Assembly: GCF_022179805.1 (NCBI RefSeq)
Contig: NZ_BPUO01000028.1
Coordinates: 1 to 36,780 of the forward strand
DNA: 36,780 bases
Source: Cupriavidus pauculus
GTDB taxonomy: Bacteria; Pseudomonadota; Gammaproteobacteria; Burkholderiales; Burkholderiaceae
Direction: 5' to 3'
A program made the translations under genes and the position numbers. The notes under the pieces are model-generated. The model saw nothing but the letters and a program-made list of their open reading frames with translations, was not told the origin of the DNA and did not search any database. Positions 27,178 through 34,336 of the stretch are shown here, one piece after another. Within the stretch, counting starts at the first letter, position 1. Every line of letters starts with the position of its first letter.

Positions 27178-29922
27178 GTGAACCTGTCCGATATTGCGGT
27201 GGTCGCCAAGACCACCACCAAGACTGTCTCCACCACCTGCCCGTACTGCGGCGTGGGATGCGGAGTGCGCGCCTCGGTGCGCGCCGACGGCCAGGTCGAA
27301 GTGCAAGGCGATGCCGACCACGCATCGAATTTTGGCCGTCTGTGCGTCAAGGGCTCGGCCCTGGGCGATACCGTGAGCCTGGACGGCCGGCTGCTGCATC
27401 CGCAACTGCGCGATGCCGACGGCAGCCTGCGGCGCGTGAGCTGGGACGAGGCGCTGGACAAGGTGGCCGGCGGCTTTGCGGACATCATCGCGCAGCACGG
27501 CCCCGATGCCGTGGCGCTGTACGTGTCGGGCCAGATCCTGACCGAGGACTACTACATCGCCAACAAGCTGATGAAGGGCTTCATCGGCTCGGCGAACATC
27601 GACACCAATTCGCGCCTGTGCATGTCGTCGGCCGTGGCCGGCCACAAGCGCGCGTTTGGCGAAGACCTGGTGCCGTGCAACTACGAAGACCTGGAGCAGG
27701 CGGACCTGGTGGTGCTGGTGGGCTCCAACACCGCGTGGTGCCACCCGATCCTGTTCCAGCGCCTGACGCGCGCCAAGGAAGCGCGGCCCGACATGAAGAT
27801 CGTGGCCATCGACCCACGCCGCACCGCCACGTGCGAACTGGCCGACCTGCACCTGCCGCTCAAGGCCGGCACCGACGTGCGGCTGTTCAACGGCCTGCTC
27901 AGCTACCTGGCGCGCCACGGCCATGCCGATGCCGCCTTCGTGGACGCCCATACCGCCGGGCTCGACGATGCGCTGGCCGTGGCCGAGGTCGATGGCGCGG
28001 ACATCGCCGCGCTGGCCCGCGCCTGCAAGCTCGACCCACAGGACCTGCAGGCCTTCTTCGAAATGTTCGCTGGTACGAAGAAAGTCATCACGGCGTTCTC
28101 GATGGGCGTGAACCAGTCGTCGGCAGGCACCGACAAGGTCAACAGCATCATCAACTGCCACCTGCTGACGGGCCGCATCGGCGCCCCCGGCATGGGTCCG
28201 TTCTCGCTCACGGGCCAGCCCAACGCCATGGGCGGCCGCGAAGTGGGCGGCCTGGCGAACATGCTGGCCGCGCACATGGAACTGGCCAACCCGGTCCATC
28301 GCGACATCGTGCAGAGCTTCTGGCAGTCGCCCCATATGGCCGACAAGCCCGGCCTGAAGGCCGTGGACCTGTTCAATGCCATCGAGGCCGGCACGGTCAA
28401 GGCCGTGTGGGTCATCGCCACGAACCCCGTGGTGAGCCTGCCCGACGCCGACCAGGCGCGCCGCGCGCTGGCCAAGTGCGAACTCGTGGTGACGTCCGAC
28501 ATCGTCACGCACACCGACACCAACGACGCCGCGCACGTGCTGCTGCCCGCGCTGGGCTGGGGCGAGAAGGACGGCACGGTCACCAATTCCGAGCGCCGCA
28601 TCTCGCGCCAGCGTGCTTTCCTGGACGCACCGGGCGAAGCGCGCGCCGACTGGGACATCCTGTGCGACGTGGCACGCCGCATGGGCTTTGCCGGCTTCGA
28701 CTACGCTGGCCAGCACGAGATCTTCGACGAACACGCGCGCCTGAGCGCCTGGCGCAATGGCGACGCCGACGCTGGCGACGCCCCGCGCATGTTCGACATC
28801 GGCGGCCTGACGGGCCTGAGCCAGCGCGCCTACGACGACTTCGCGCCCGTGCAGTGGCCGGTTCGTGCGGATGACACGGCGGCAGCCGGCACGCAGCGGC
28901 TGTTCGAGGATGGCCGCTATGCATTTGCCGACGGCCGTGCGCGCTTCGTGCCCACGGCGGCGCGCGCGCCGATGCACGCCGCCGACGACGAATTCCCGCT
29001 GATCCTGAACACGGGCCGCGTGCGCGACCAGTGGCATACCATGACGCGCACCGGCAAGGCTGCCCGCCTGGCCGATCACTTGCCCGAGCCGTTCGTCGAC
29101 ATGCACCCGCAGGATGCGCTGCTGTGCGGCGTGGGCGAAGGCAAGCTCGCGCGCGTGTCCAGCCGCTGGGGCGCCATGGTGGCGCGCGTGCGGTTTGGCG
29201 GCGGCATTCCGCGCGGCAGCGTCTTCGTGCCGATCCACTGGAACGACCAGTTCAGTTCCGATGCGCGCGTGGGTGCCGTGGTCAATCCCGTGGTCGACCC
29301 GGTGTCGGGCGAGCCCGAGTTCAAGCACACGCCGGTATGCGTGGAAGAGTTCCGCGTGTCGTGGCACGGCTTTGTGCTGAGCCGTGGCGCCCTGCCCGCC
29401 GAATCGCTGACGTACTGGACGCGCATCCAGGGCAAGCAGTTCCACCGCCACGAATTCGCCGGCCGCGAGACCATTTCCGACCGCACCGCCTGGGCGCGCA
29501 ACCTGTTGGGCGTGCAGGACCCCGACGCCGACTGGCTCGAATACGAGGACCGCACCGCCGGCATCTATCACGCAGGCTATGTGGTCAACGACCGGCTGGA
29601 AGCCTGCGTCTACGTGTCCACGCGCGCCGACCTGCCGTCGCGCGCCTGGCTGTCGCAACTGTTCGGCCAGGACCGCCTGGAAGACAGCGACCGCATCGGC
29701 CTGCTGCTGGGCCAGCCGCTGGAAAAGACCGCCGATGCCGGCCCGACGGTCTGCTCGTGCTTCGGCGTGGGCCGCAATACGATCTGCGACGCCGTGCGGA
29801 AGCACGACCTCAAGACCCCGGCCGAAATCACCGCCTGCGTGAAGGCCGGCGGCAACTGCGGCTCGTGCGTGCCGGAATTGCGCAAGCTGCTGTCCGAGAT
29901 CCGGATCGTGGAAGCGGCCTGA
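27178..29922 (+). CDS. nasA: Assimilatory nitrate reductase, molybdopterin catalytic subunit
   Basis: A 914-residue cytoplasmic bis-MGD enzyme that reduces nitrate to nitrite. An N-terminal [4Fe-4S] site is formed by Cys21, Cys24, Cys28 and Cys56 (CPYCGVGC ... GRLCVKG). The molybdopterin-binding core follows (VLVGSNTAWCHPILFQR; GRIGAPGMGPFSLTGQPNAMGGREVGG), then the C-terminal dinucleotide-binding domain (LILNTGRVRDQWHTMTRTG). The end holds a BFD-type [2Fe-2S] domain with Cys859, Cys861, Cys894 and Cys897. It starts at GTG 27178 with AGAGAG upstream. There is no twin-arginine signal, which fits assimilation in the cytoplasm. It is the last gene of the operon and is followed by a strong terminator. 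Confidence 0.95.
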   Translation: MNLSDIAVVAKTTTKTVSTTCPYCGVGCGVRASVRADGQVEVQGDADHASNFGRLCVKGSALGDTVSLDGRLLHPQLRDADGSLRRVSWDEALDKVAGGFADIIAQHGPDAVALYVSGQILTEDYYIANKLMKGFIGSANIDTNSRLCMSSAVAGHKRAFGEDLVPCNYEDLEQADLVVLVGSNTAWCHPILFQRLTRAKEARPDMKIVAIDPRRTATCELADLHLPLKAGTDVRLFNGLLSYLARHGHADAAFVDAHTAGLDDALAVAEVDGADIAALARACKLDPQDLQAFFEMFAGTKKVITAFSMGVNQSSAGTDKVNSIINCHLLTGRIGAPGMGPFSLTGQPNAMGGREVGGLANMLAAHMELANPVHRDIVQSFWQSPHMADKPGLKAVDLFNAIEAGTVKAVWVIATNPVVSLPDADQARRALAKCELVVTSDIVTHTDTNDAAHVLLPALGWGEKDGTVTNSERRISRQRAFLDAPGEARADWDILCDVARRMGFAGFDYAGQHEIFDEHARLSAWRNGDADAGDAPRMFDIGGLTGLSQRAYDDFAPVQWPVRADDTAAAGTQRLFEDGRYAFADGRARFVPTAARAPMHAADDEFPLILNTGRVRDQWHTMTRTGKAARLADHLPEPFVDMHPQDALLCGVGEGKLARVSSRWGAMVARVRFGGGIPRGSVFVPIHWNDQFSSDARVGAVVNPVVDPVSGEPEFKHTPVCVEEFRVSWHGFVLSRGALPAESLTYWTRIQGKQFHRHEFAGRETISDRTAWARNLLGVQDPDADWLEYEDRTAGIYHAGYVVNDRLEACVYVSTRADLPSRAWLSQLFGQDRLEDSDRIGLLLGQPLEKTADAGPTVCSCFGVGRNTICDAVRKHDLKTPAEITACVKAGGNCGSCVPELRKLLSEIRIVEAA

Positions 29923-29944
29923 ACGCCATGCCGCACTGACTCAA

Positions 29945-29978
29945 GGCGCAGGAGCCCGGCGGCTCTTGCGCCATTTTT
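29945..29978 (+). terminator. Rho-independent terminator of the nitrate assimilation operon
   Basis: GGCGCAGGAGCC (29945-29956) pairs with GGCTCTTGCGCC (29961-29972) over 12 bp with one G-U pair and a 4-nt loop, followed by ATTTTT. It lies 22 bp after the nitrate reductase stop. Confidence 0.93.
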
Positions 29979-29989
29979 CCGTCTGTTTC

Positions 29990-30025
29990 TTGACATTTAG
30001 TCCAGCTCTATACAAACTGTCCAGC
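29990..30025 (+). promoter_or_regulatory. Candidate promoter and direct-repeat operator of the YheO/DauR-type gene
   Basis: TTGACA (29990-29995) is a perfect -35 box; a -10-like TATACAAA lies about 13-15 bp downstream, so the spacing is short. GTCCAGC occurs twice, at 30000-30006 and 30019-30025, in the same direction and 19 bp apart, bracketing the -10. Autoregulation by the encoded repressor is a reasonable guess but unproven. Confidence 0.45.
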
Positions 30026-30054
30026 ACCGTATTTTCATTAGTTGCTGGCGACCC

Positions 30055-30681
30055 ATGTCCAAACGCACCCCCGAGCAGCGCCTGCTGCTCGAACAGATCA
30101 AGCAGGTAGCCGATGGCCTGGGCCAGACGCTGGCGCCGTTCTGCGAGGTCGTGGTGCACGACCTGCTGGAGCCGGGCCAGTCTATCCTGGCCATCCACAA
30201 CAACCTGTCCGGCCGCGACGTGGGTGATCCCACCACGGAGCTGGGCGAGGCGCGCATCACCGATCCCGACTATCCGCAGATCCTGGCCAACTACGCGAAC
30301 CAGTTCGCCGACGGGCGGCAGGCCAAGAGCACGTCGATCGGCATCAAGGACAGCAGCGGCCGCTATGTGGCGGCGCTGTGCATGAACGTGGACCTGACGC
30401 TGTTCCGCAGCCTGCAGATGGCCATGGGCCAGTTTGTGCAGACCGCCGCCGAGGGTCCCCGCGAAACGCTCGACCCCGCCAGCACCGAAGCCCTGCGCGC
30501 GCGCATCGACGCCTTTGCGGCGCGCCAGGCCACCACGCCGCGCGCGCTGAAGACCGACGACCGGCGCGCGCTGCTGGCCGAACTCAAGGCATCGGGCCTG
30601 CTGGAAGTGCGGCGGGCCATGGAAACCGTCGCGGCACATCTTGGCGTGTCGCGCGCCACCGTTTATTCCTATGCACGCTAA
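30055..30681 (+). CDS. YheO/DauR-type transcriptional regulator (PAS-like plus HTH)
   Basis: A 208-residue regulator. Residues about 10-120 form the YheO-like PAS domain (PFCEVVVHDLLEPGQSILAIHN; STSIGIKDSSGRYVAALCMNVD). The C-terminus has a helix-turn-helix (LLEVRRAMETVAAHLGVSRA, TVYSYAR). DauR of Pseudomonas aeruginosa, which represses D-arginine use together with the ornithine-cyclodeaminase-family dehydrogenase DauB, is of this family. The gene overlaps the next one by 11 bp, so it is tightly linked to the ornithine-cyclodeaminase-family protein, as in the dau locus; the third gene differs. The effector is unknown. Confidence 0.85.
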   Translation: MSKRTPEQRLLLEQIKQVADGLGQTLAPFCEVVVHDLLEPGQSILAIHNNLSGRDVGDPTTELGEARITDPDYPQILANYANQFADGRQAKSTSIGIKDSSGRYVAALCMNVDLTLFRSLQMAMGQFVQTAAEGPRETLDPASTEALRARIDAFAARQATTPRALKTDDRRALLAELKASGLLEVRRAMETVAAHLGVSRATVYSYAR

Positions 30682-31648
30682 TCCCGACGCGCAGCTGCTG
30701 CTGCTCGACAAACACGCCGTGGAAGCGGCGCTCGTCCCCGACGACGTACTGGCCGCCGTACGCGAAGCCTTCATCCTGCACAGCCATCGCGAGGGGCGCG
30801 TCTTTCCGCTGATCCGCGAGAAGCTGGCCACCGGCGGCGTGTTCGGCATCAAGGCCGGCGATGTCGGCCGGCAGAACCTGCTGGGCTTCAAGGCCGCGGG
30901 CTTCTGGCCCGACAACCGCCAGCGCGGCGGCGAGCCGCACCAGGCCACGATCATGCTGATCGACCCCGCCACGGGCCGCCCGCTGTGCCTGCTCGACGGC
31001 AACGCCATCACCACGGCGCGCACCGGCGCGGCCGGCGGCATCGGGCTGCAGGCGCTGGCACGGCCGGACGGCCGCCGCGTCTGCGTGTTCGGCACCGGCG
31101 TGCAGGCCCGCGTGCAACTGCGCTATGCGCTGGCGCTCATGCCCACGCTGACCGATGTCCGTTACGTCAGCGCCAACGGCAAACCATCCGCCAGCTTCGA
31201 GGCCGAATTTGCCGATCGCTGCCGGATTTCGCTGTCCACCGACCGCAATGCCGCCGTGGCGGACAGCGACGTGGTGATCACCGCCACGCCAGGCGGCGGC
31301 GCATTGTTCGATGCCGATGCCGTGCAGCCAGGCACCCACCTGACCTGCGTGGGCGCCGACACCAGTGGCAAGCGCGAACTGCCGGCTGGCGTGCTGGAAC
31401 GCGCGCGCGTCGTGGCCGACGACCTGGAGCAGGCCCGCCGCATTGGCGAATGCCAGTGGTCGCCCGACCTGCATTGCCTCGAGATTGGCGACCTGCTGAC
31501 CGGCGCCGCCACGTTCGAGCGGCAAGCCGCCGACATCACCGTATTCGACATGACCGGCCTGGCCCTGCAGGACCTGACGGTCGCCCGCTTCCTCCACGAG
31601 CGCGCGCTGGCCGATGGCGCCGGCACGCGGCTGGCCTGGCCCTGGTAA
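30671..31648 (+). CDS. Ornithine cyclodeaminase/mu-crystallin family reductase
   Basis: A 325-residue NAD(P)-dependent enzyme. The dinucleotide site is VCVFGTGVQARVQLRYAL at about residue 135-155, the N-terminal domain has the family GVFGIKAGDV Lys segment, and DDLEQARRIGE and IGDLLTG fit the C-terminal part. Members include ornithine cyclodeaminase, the L-arginine dehydrogenase DauB, piperideine carboxylate reductase, and iminosuccinate reductase BhcD of the beta-hydroxyaspartate cycle. ATG 30671 lies within the end of the regulator gene; the earlier in-frame start at 30641 has no support. With a hydroxyaspartate/threonine-type dehydratase next to it, imine reduction in the style of BhcD is plausible. 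This is inference. Confidence 0.85.
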   Translation: MHANPDAQLLLLDKHAVEAALVPDDVLAAVREAFILHSHREGRVFPLIREKLATGGVFGIKAGDVGRQNLLGFKAAGFWPDNRQRGGEPHQATIMLIDPATGRPLCLLDGNAITTARTGAAGGIGLQALARPDGRRVCVFGTGVQARVQLRYALALMPTLTDVRYVSANGKPSASFEAEFADRCRISLSTDRNAAVADSDVVITATPGGGALFDADAVQPGTHLTCVGADTSGKRELPAGVLERARVVADDLEQARRIGECQWSPDLHCLEIGDLLTGAATFERQAADITVFDMTGLALQDLTVARFLHERALADGAGTRLAWPW

Positions 31649-31676
31649 CCCTCTTTTTCTCGCACCCGATACCATC

Positions 31677-32645
31677 ATGACGACCCTGCAACTGCCCACC
31701 TACGCCGACGTCGAAGCCGCTGCCCAGCGCCTGGCCGGCTACGCCAACCGCACCCCGGTCAACACCTCGCGCACGCTCAACGACCTGATGGGCGCCGAGG
31801 TGTTCTTCAAGTGCGAGAACTTCCAGCGCATGGGCGCCTTCAAGTTCCGTGGCGCATTCAATGCACTGTCGAAGTTCACGCCCGAGCAACGCCGTGGCGG
31901 CGTGGTGGCCTTCTCGTCGGGCAACCACGCGCAAGGCATTGCCCTGTCGGCCAAGCTGCTGGGCATGCCGGCCACGATCGTGATGCCGCTCGACGCGCCC
32001 GCGCTGAAAGTGGCCGCCACCAAGGGCTACGGCGCCACCGTGGTGAGCTACGACCGCTACAAGGAAGACCGCGAAGCCATCGGCCGTGACCTGGCGGAAA
32101 AGCACGGCATGACGCTGATTCCGCCGTACGACCACCCCGATGTGCTGGCCGGCCAAGGAACGGCGGCCAAGGAACTGTTCGAGGAAGTAGGCCCGCTGGA
32201 CGTGCTGCTCACCCCGCTGGGCGGCGGCGGACTGCTGTCCGGCACGGCGCTGACCACGCGCGCACTGGCGCCGAACTGCCAGCTCTTCGGCGTGGAGCCT
32301 GAAGCCGGCAACGACGGCCAGCAGTCGCTGCGCAGCGGCTCGATCGTGCATATCGACACGCCGAAGACCATCGCCGACGGCGCGCAGACCCAGCACCTGG
32401 GCAACTACACGTTCGGCATCATCAAGCGCGACGTCAACGACATCCTGACCGCCAGCGACGCGCAACTGGTGGACGCCATGCGCTTCTTCGCCGAACGCAT
32501 GAAGATGATCGTGGAACCCACCGGCGCCCTGGGCCTGGCCGCCGCGCTGCAGATCAAGGATCAGCTCAAGGGCAAGCGCGTGGGCATCATCATCAGCGGC
32601 GGGAACGTGGATATTTCGTGGTTTTGTGAGTTGATGGGGCGGTAA
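31677..32645 (+). CDS. PLP-dependent threonine/hydroxyaspartate dehydratase-like enzyme
   Basis: A 322-residue fold-type II PLP enzyme. Lys56 in GAFKFRGAF binds PLP, SSGNHAQG is the substrate-binding Ser-Gly-Asn loop and GGGGLLSG holds the phosphate. It lacks the C-terminal ACT domains of biosynthetic threonine deaminase. Its length and the N-terminal pattern PTYADVEAAAQRLAG...RTPV fit the group with threo-3-hydroxyaspartate ammonia-lyase, BhcB and serine racemase. These release ammonia from hydroxy-amino acids. The ATG at 31677 is chosen because the family begins there; it has no strong ribosome-binding site and lies 28 bp after the reductase stop. The real substrate may be threonine, serine or 3-hydroxyaspartate. 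Confidence 0.87.
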   Translation: MTTLQLPTYADVEAAAQRLAGYANRTPVNTSRTLNDLMGAEVFFKCENFQRMGAFKFRGAFNALSKFTPEQRRGGVVAFSSGNHAQGIALSAKLLGMPATIVMPLDAPALKVAATKGYGATVVSYDRYKEDREAIGRDLAEKHGMTLIPPYDHPDVLAGQGTAAKELFEEVGPLDVLLTPLGGGGLLSGTALTTRALAPNCQLFGVEPEAGNDGQQSLRSGSIVHIDTPKTIADGAQTQHLGNYTFGIIKRDVNDILTASDAQLVDAMRFFAERMKMIVEPTGALGLAAALQIKDQLKGKRVGIIISGGNVDISWFCELMGR

Positions 32646-32670
32646 GGCCGGTCAATTTGCTACCAGAACG

Positions 32671-32796
32671 GCTCCCCTCTCCCGCGCAGTGGGAGAGGGG
32701 TTGGGGGTGAGGGCCAGCGGCTCTGTTTGCCGACAAGTCGCAATTTGAACTGCCGCGCCCTCACCCCCGCCCCTCTCCCGCCATGCGGGAGAGGGG
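32671..32796 (+). repeat. Triple-stem intergenic repeat, copy 2
   Basis: A second copy of the element at 6184-6302. The flanking hairpins are CCCCTCTCCC / GGGAGAGGGG near 32674-32700 and CCCCTCTCCCGC / GCGGGAGAGGGG near 32770-32796. The enclosing stem again uses GGGGGTGAGGGC and GCCCTCACCCCC, and the central loop contains CAAGTCGCAATTTGAAC, one base different from copy 1. It lies between the convergent dehydratase and MdtD-type genes and could end transcription from both sides. Confidence 0.85.
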
Positions 32797-32817
32797 CGCA
32801 AAACCAAAAGCAAAACC

Positions 32818-34263
32818 CTACACTTCCTCCGACGGCTGCGCCTTCGCCACAGCCACGATCGGCTCGCGATCCAGCTGCATGAAGATCCAAGCCGACGCCG
32901 ACGTAATCAGCCCCACGCAGATGAACGTCGCGTGGAATGCCGGCAGGACATCGAAGTGATGCGAGCCGATGCCGGCCTGGAACGTGGCCAGCAGCGCGCC
33001 CGCCGACGTGACCGCCAGGCTCATGGACAGCATCTGCACCATCGACAGCATGCTGTTGCCGCTGCTGGCATTCACCCCGCTCAGGTCCTTCAGCGTCACG
33101 GTGTTCATGGCCGTGAACTGGACCGAGTTGACCGCCCCGAACAGCGCCATCTGCAGGATCGCCAGCGGCAGCGGCAGCGTGGGCGAGATCAGCGCGAACG
33201 ACGCCATCACCAGCCCCACCACGAACGTATTGACTACCAGCACCTTGCGATAACCGAAGCGTTCGATCAGCCGCGTGGCCAGCCGCTTCGATGCCATGCC
33301 GGCCACGGTCACCGGCACCATCATCAGGCCGGCGTTGAACGGTGAATAGCCAAGGCTGACCTGCAGCGTCAGCGGAAACAGGAACGGCATGGCGCCGTTG
33401 CCGATGCGCGCGAACAGGTTGCCCAGCAGGCCGACGCTGAACGCGTGGATGCTGAACAGCTTGAGCGGGAACAGCGGCATCTTGCTGCGGTTGGCGTGCA
33501 GCACGTAGGCGGTCAGCGCGGCCATGCTGGCGATCAGCAGCATCAGCACCGTGGCGTGCTGGAAGCCCATGCCGGCCAGTCCGTCCAGCGAAAACGACAG
33601 CGTCACCATGGCGATGGCCAGGAATGCGTAGCCGGCGATGTCAAAGCGCCCGATGCCGGGCATGCGCGCATTGGGCATGTAGCGCACCGTGGCCAGCGCG
33701 CCGATCAGGCCCACCGGCACGTTGATCAGGAAGATCCAGTGCCACGAAAACGTCTGCGTGATCCAGCCGCCCAGCGTCGGGCCGATCAGCGGCCCGATCA
33801 TGCCCGGGATGGCCACGAAGCTCAGCGCCTGCAGATACTGTTCGCGCGGAAACGTGCGCAGCACCGACAACCGCCCCACCGGCAGCAGCATCGCCCCGCC
33901 CGCGCCCTGCACCACGCGCGCGGCGGACAGCATCGGCAACGTGGGCGCCCACGCGCACAGCAGCGACCCCAGCACGAACAGGCCGATGGCGGTCTGGAAG
34001 ATCGTGCGCGTGCCGAAGCGGTCGGCCAGCCAGCCCGACGCCGGGATGATCACGGCCATCGTCAGCGAATAGGCGATGACCACCGACTGCATGCGCAGCG
34101 GGCTCTCGCCCAGGCTGCGCGCCATCGACGGCAAGGCGGTGTTGACGATCGTCGAATCGAGCGTCTGCATGAAGAACCCCACCGCCACCACCCACAGCAT
34201 GATGCGCAGCTTGGGGTCCTGGGGCATGGCGGCGGATTCGGCGGGGGGCGTGGCTAGTGACAT
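32818..34263 (-). CDS. mdtD: MFS multidrug exporter, DHA2 family, MdtD-like
   Basis: A 481-residue, 14-helix drug:proton antiporter. It follows E. coli MdtD closely in pattern: FFMQTLDSTIVNTALPSMARSLGESPL, ASGWLADRFGTRTIF (motif A), VVQGAGGAMLLPVGRLSVLR, SWHWIFLINVPVGLIGA (motif C region) and ASSGNSMLSMVQMLSMSLAVT. It should export drugs or other amphipathic compounds from the cytoplasm. The start is not certain: ATG 34263 is given, and Met13 (34227) is possible; neither has a clear ribosome-binding site. It lies 73 bp downstream of the TonB-dependent receptor on the same strand, so they may be cotranscribed. Confidence 0.9.
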   Translation of the reverse strand: MSLATPPAESAAMPQDPKLRIMLWVVAVGFFMQTLDSTIVNTALPSMARSLGESPLRMQSVVIAYSLTMAVIIPASGWLADRFGTRTIFQTAIGLFVLGSLLCAWAPTLPMLSAARVVQGAGGAMLLPVGRLSVLRTFPREQYLQALSFVAIPGMIGPLIGPTLGGWITQTFSWHWIFLINVPVGLIGALATVRYMPNARMPGIGRFDIAGYAFLAIAMVTLSFSLDGLAGMGFQHATVLMLLIASMAALTAYVLHANRSKMPLFPLKLFSIHAFSVGLLGNLFARIGNGAMPFLFPLTLQVSLGYSPFNAGLMMVPVTVAGMASKRLATRLIERFGYRKVLVVNTFVVGLVMASFALISPTLPLPLAILQMALFGAVNSVQFTAMNTVTLKDLSGVNASSGNSMLSMVQMLSMSLAVTSAGALLATFQAGIGSHHFDVLPAFHATFICVGLITSASAWIFMQLDREPIVAVAKAQPSEEV

Positions 34264-34336
34264 GGCAGAAAGATGCCGGGGGCGGCTGAAACCGCCACCT
34301 TAGGCGCGCGATGCCGCGTTGGCAAGCTTGGCTGCA

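Noticed and set aside
27154..29805. An 883-codon open frame on the minus strand opposite the nitrate reductase gene
   Set aside because: Same reason: the sense frame has intact [4Fe-4S], molybdopterin and BFD motifs; the antisense product has low-complexity composition.
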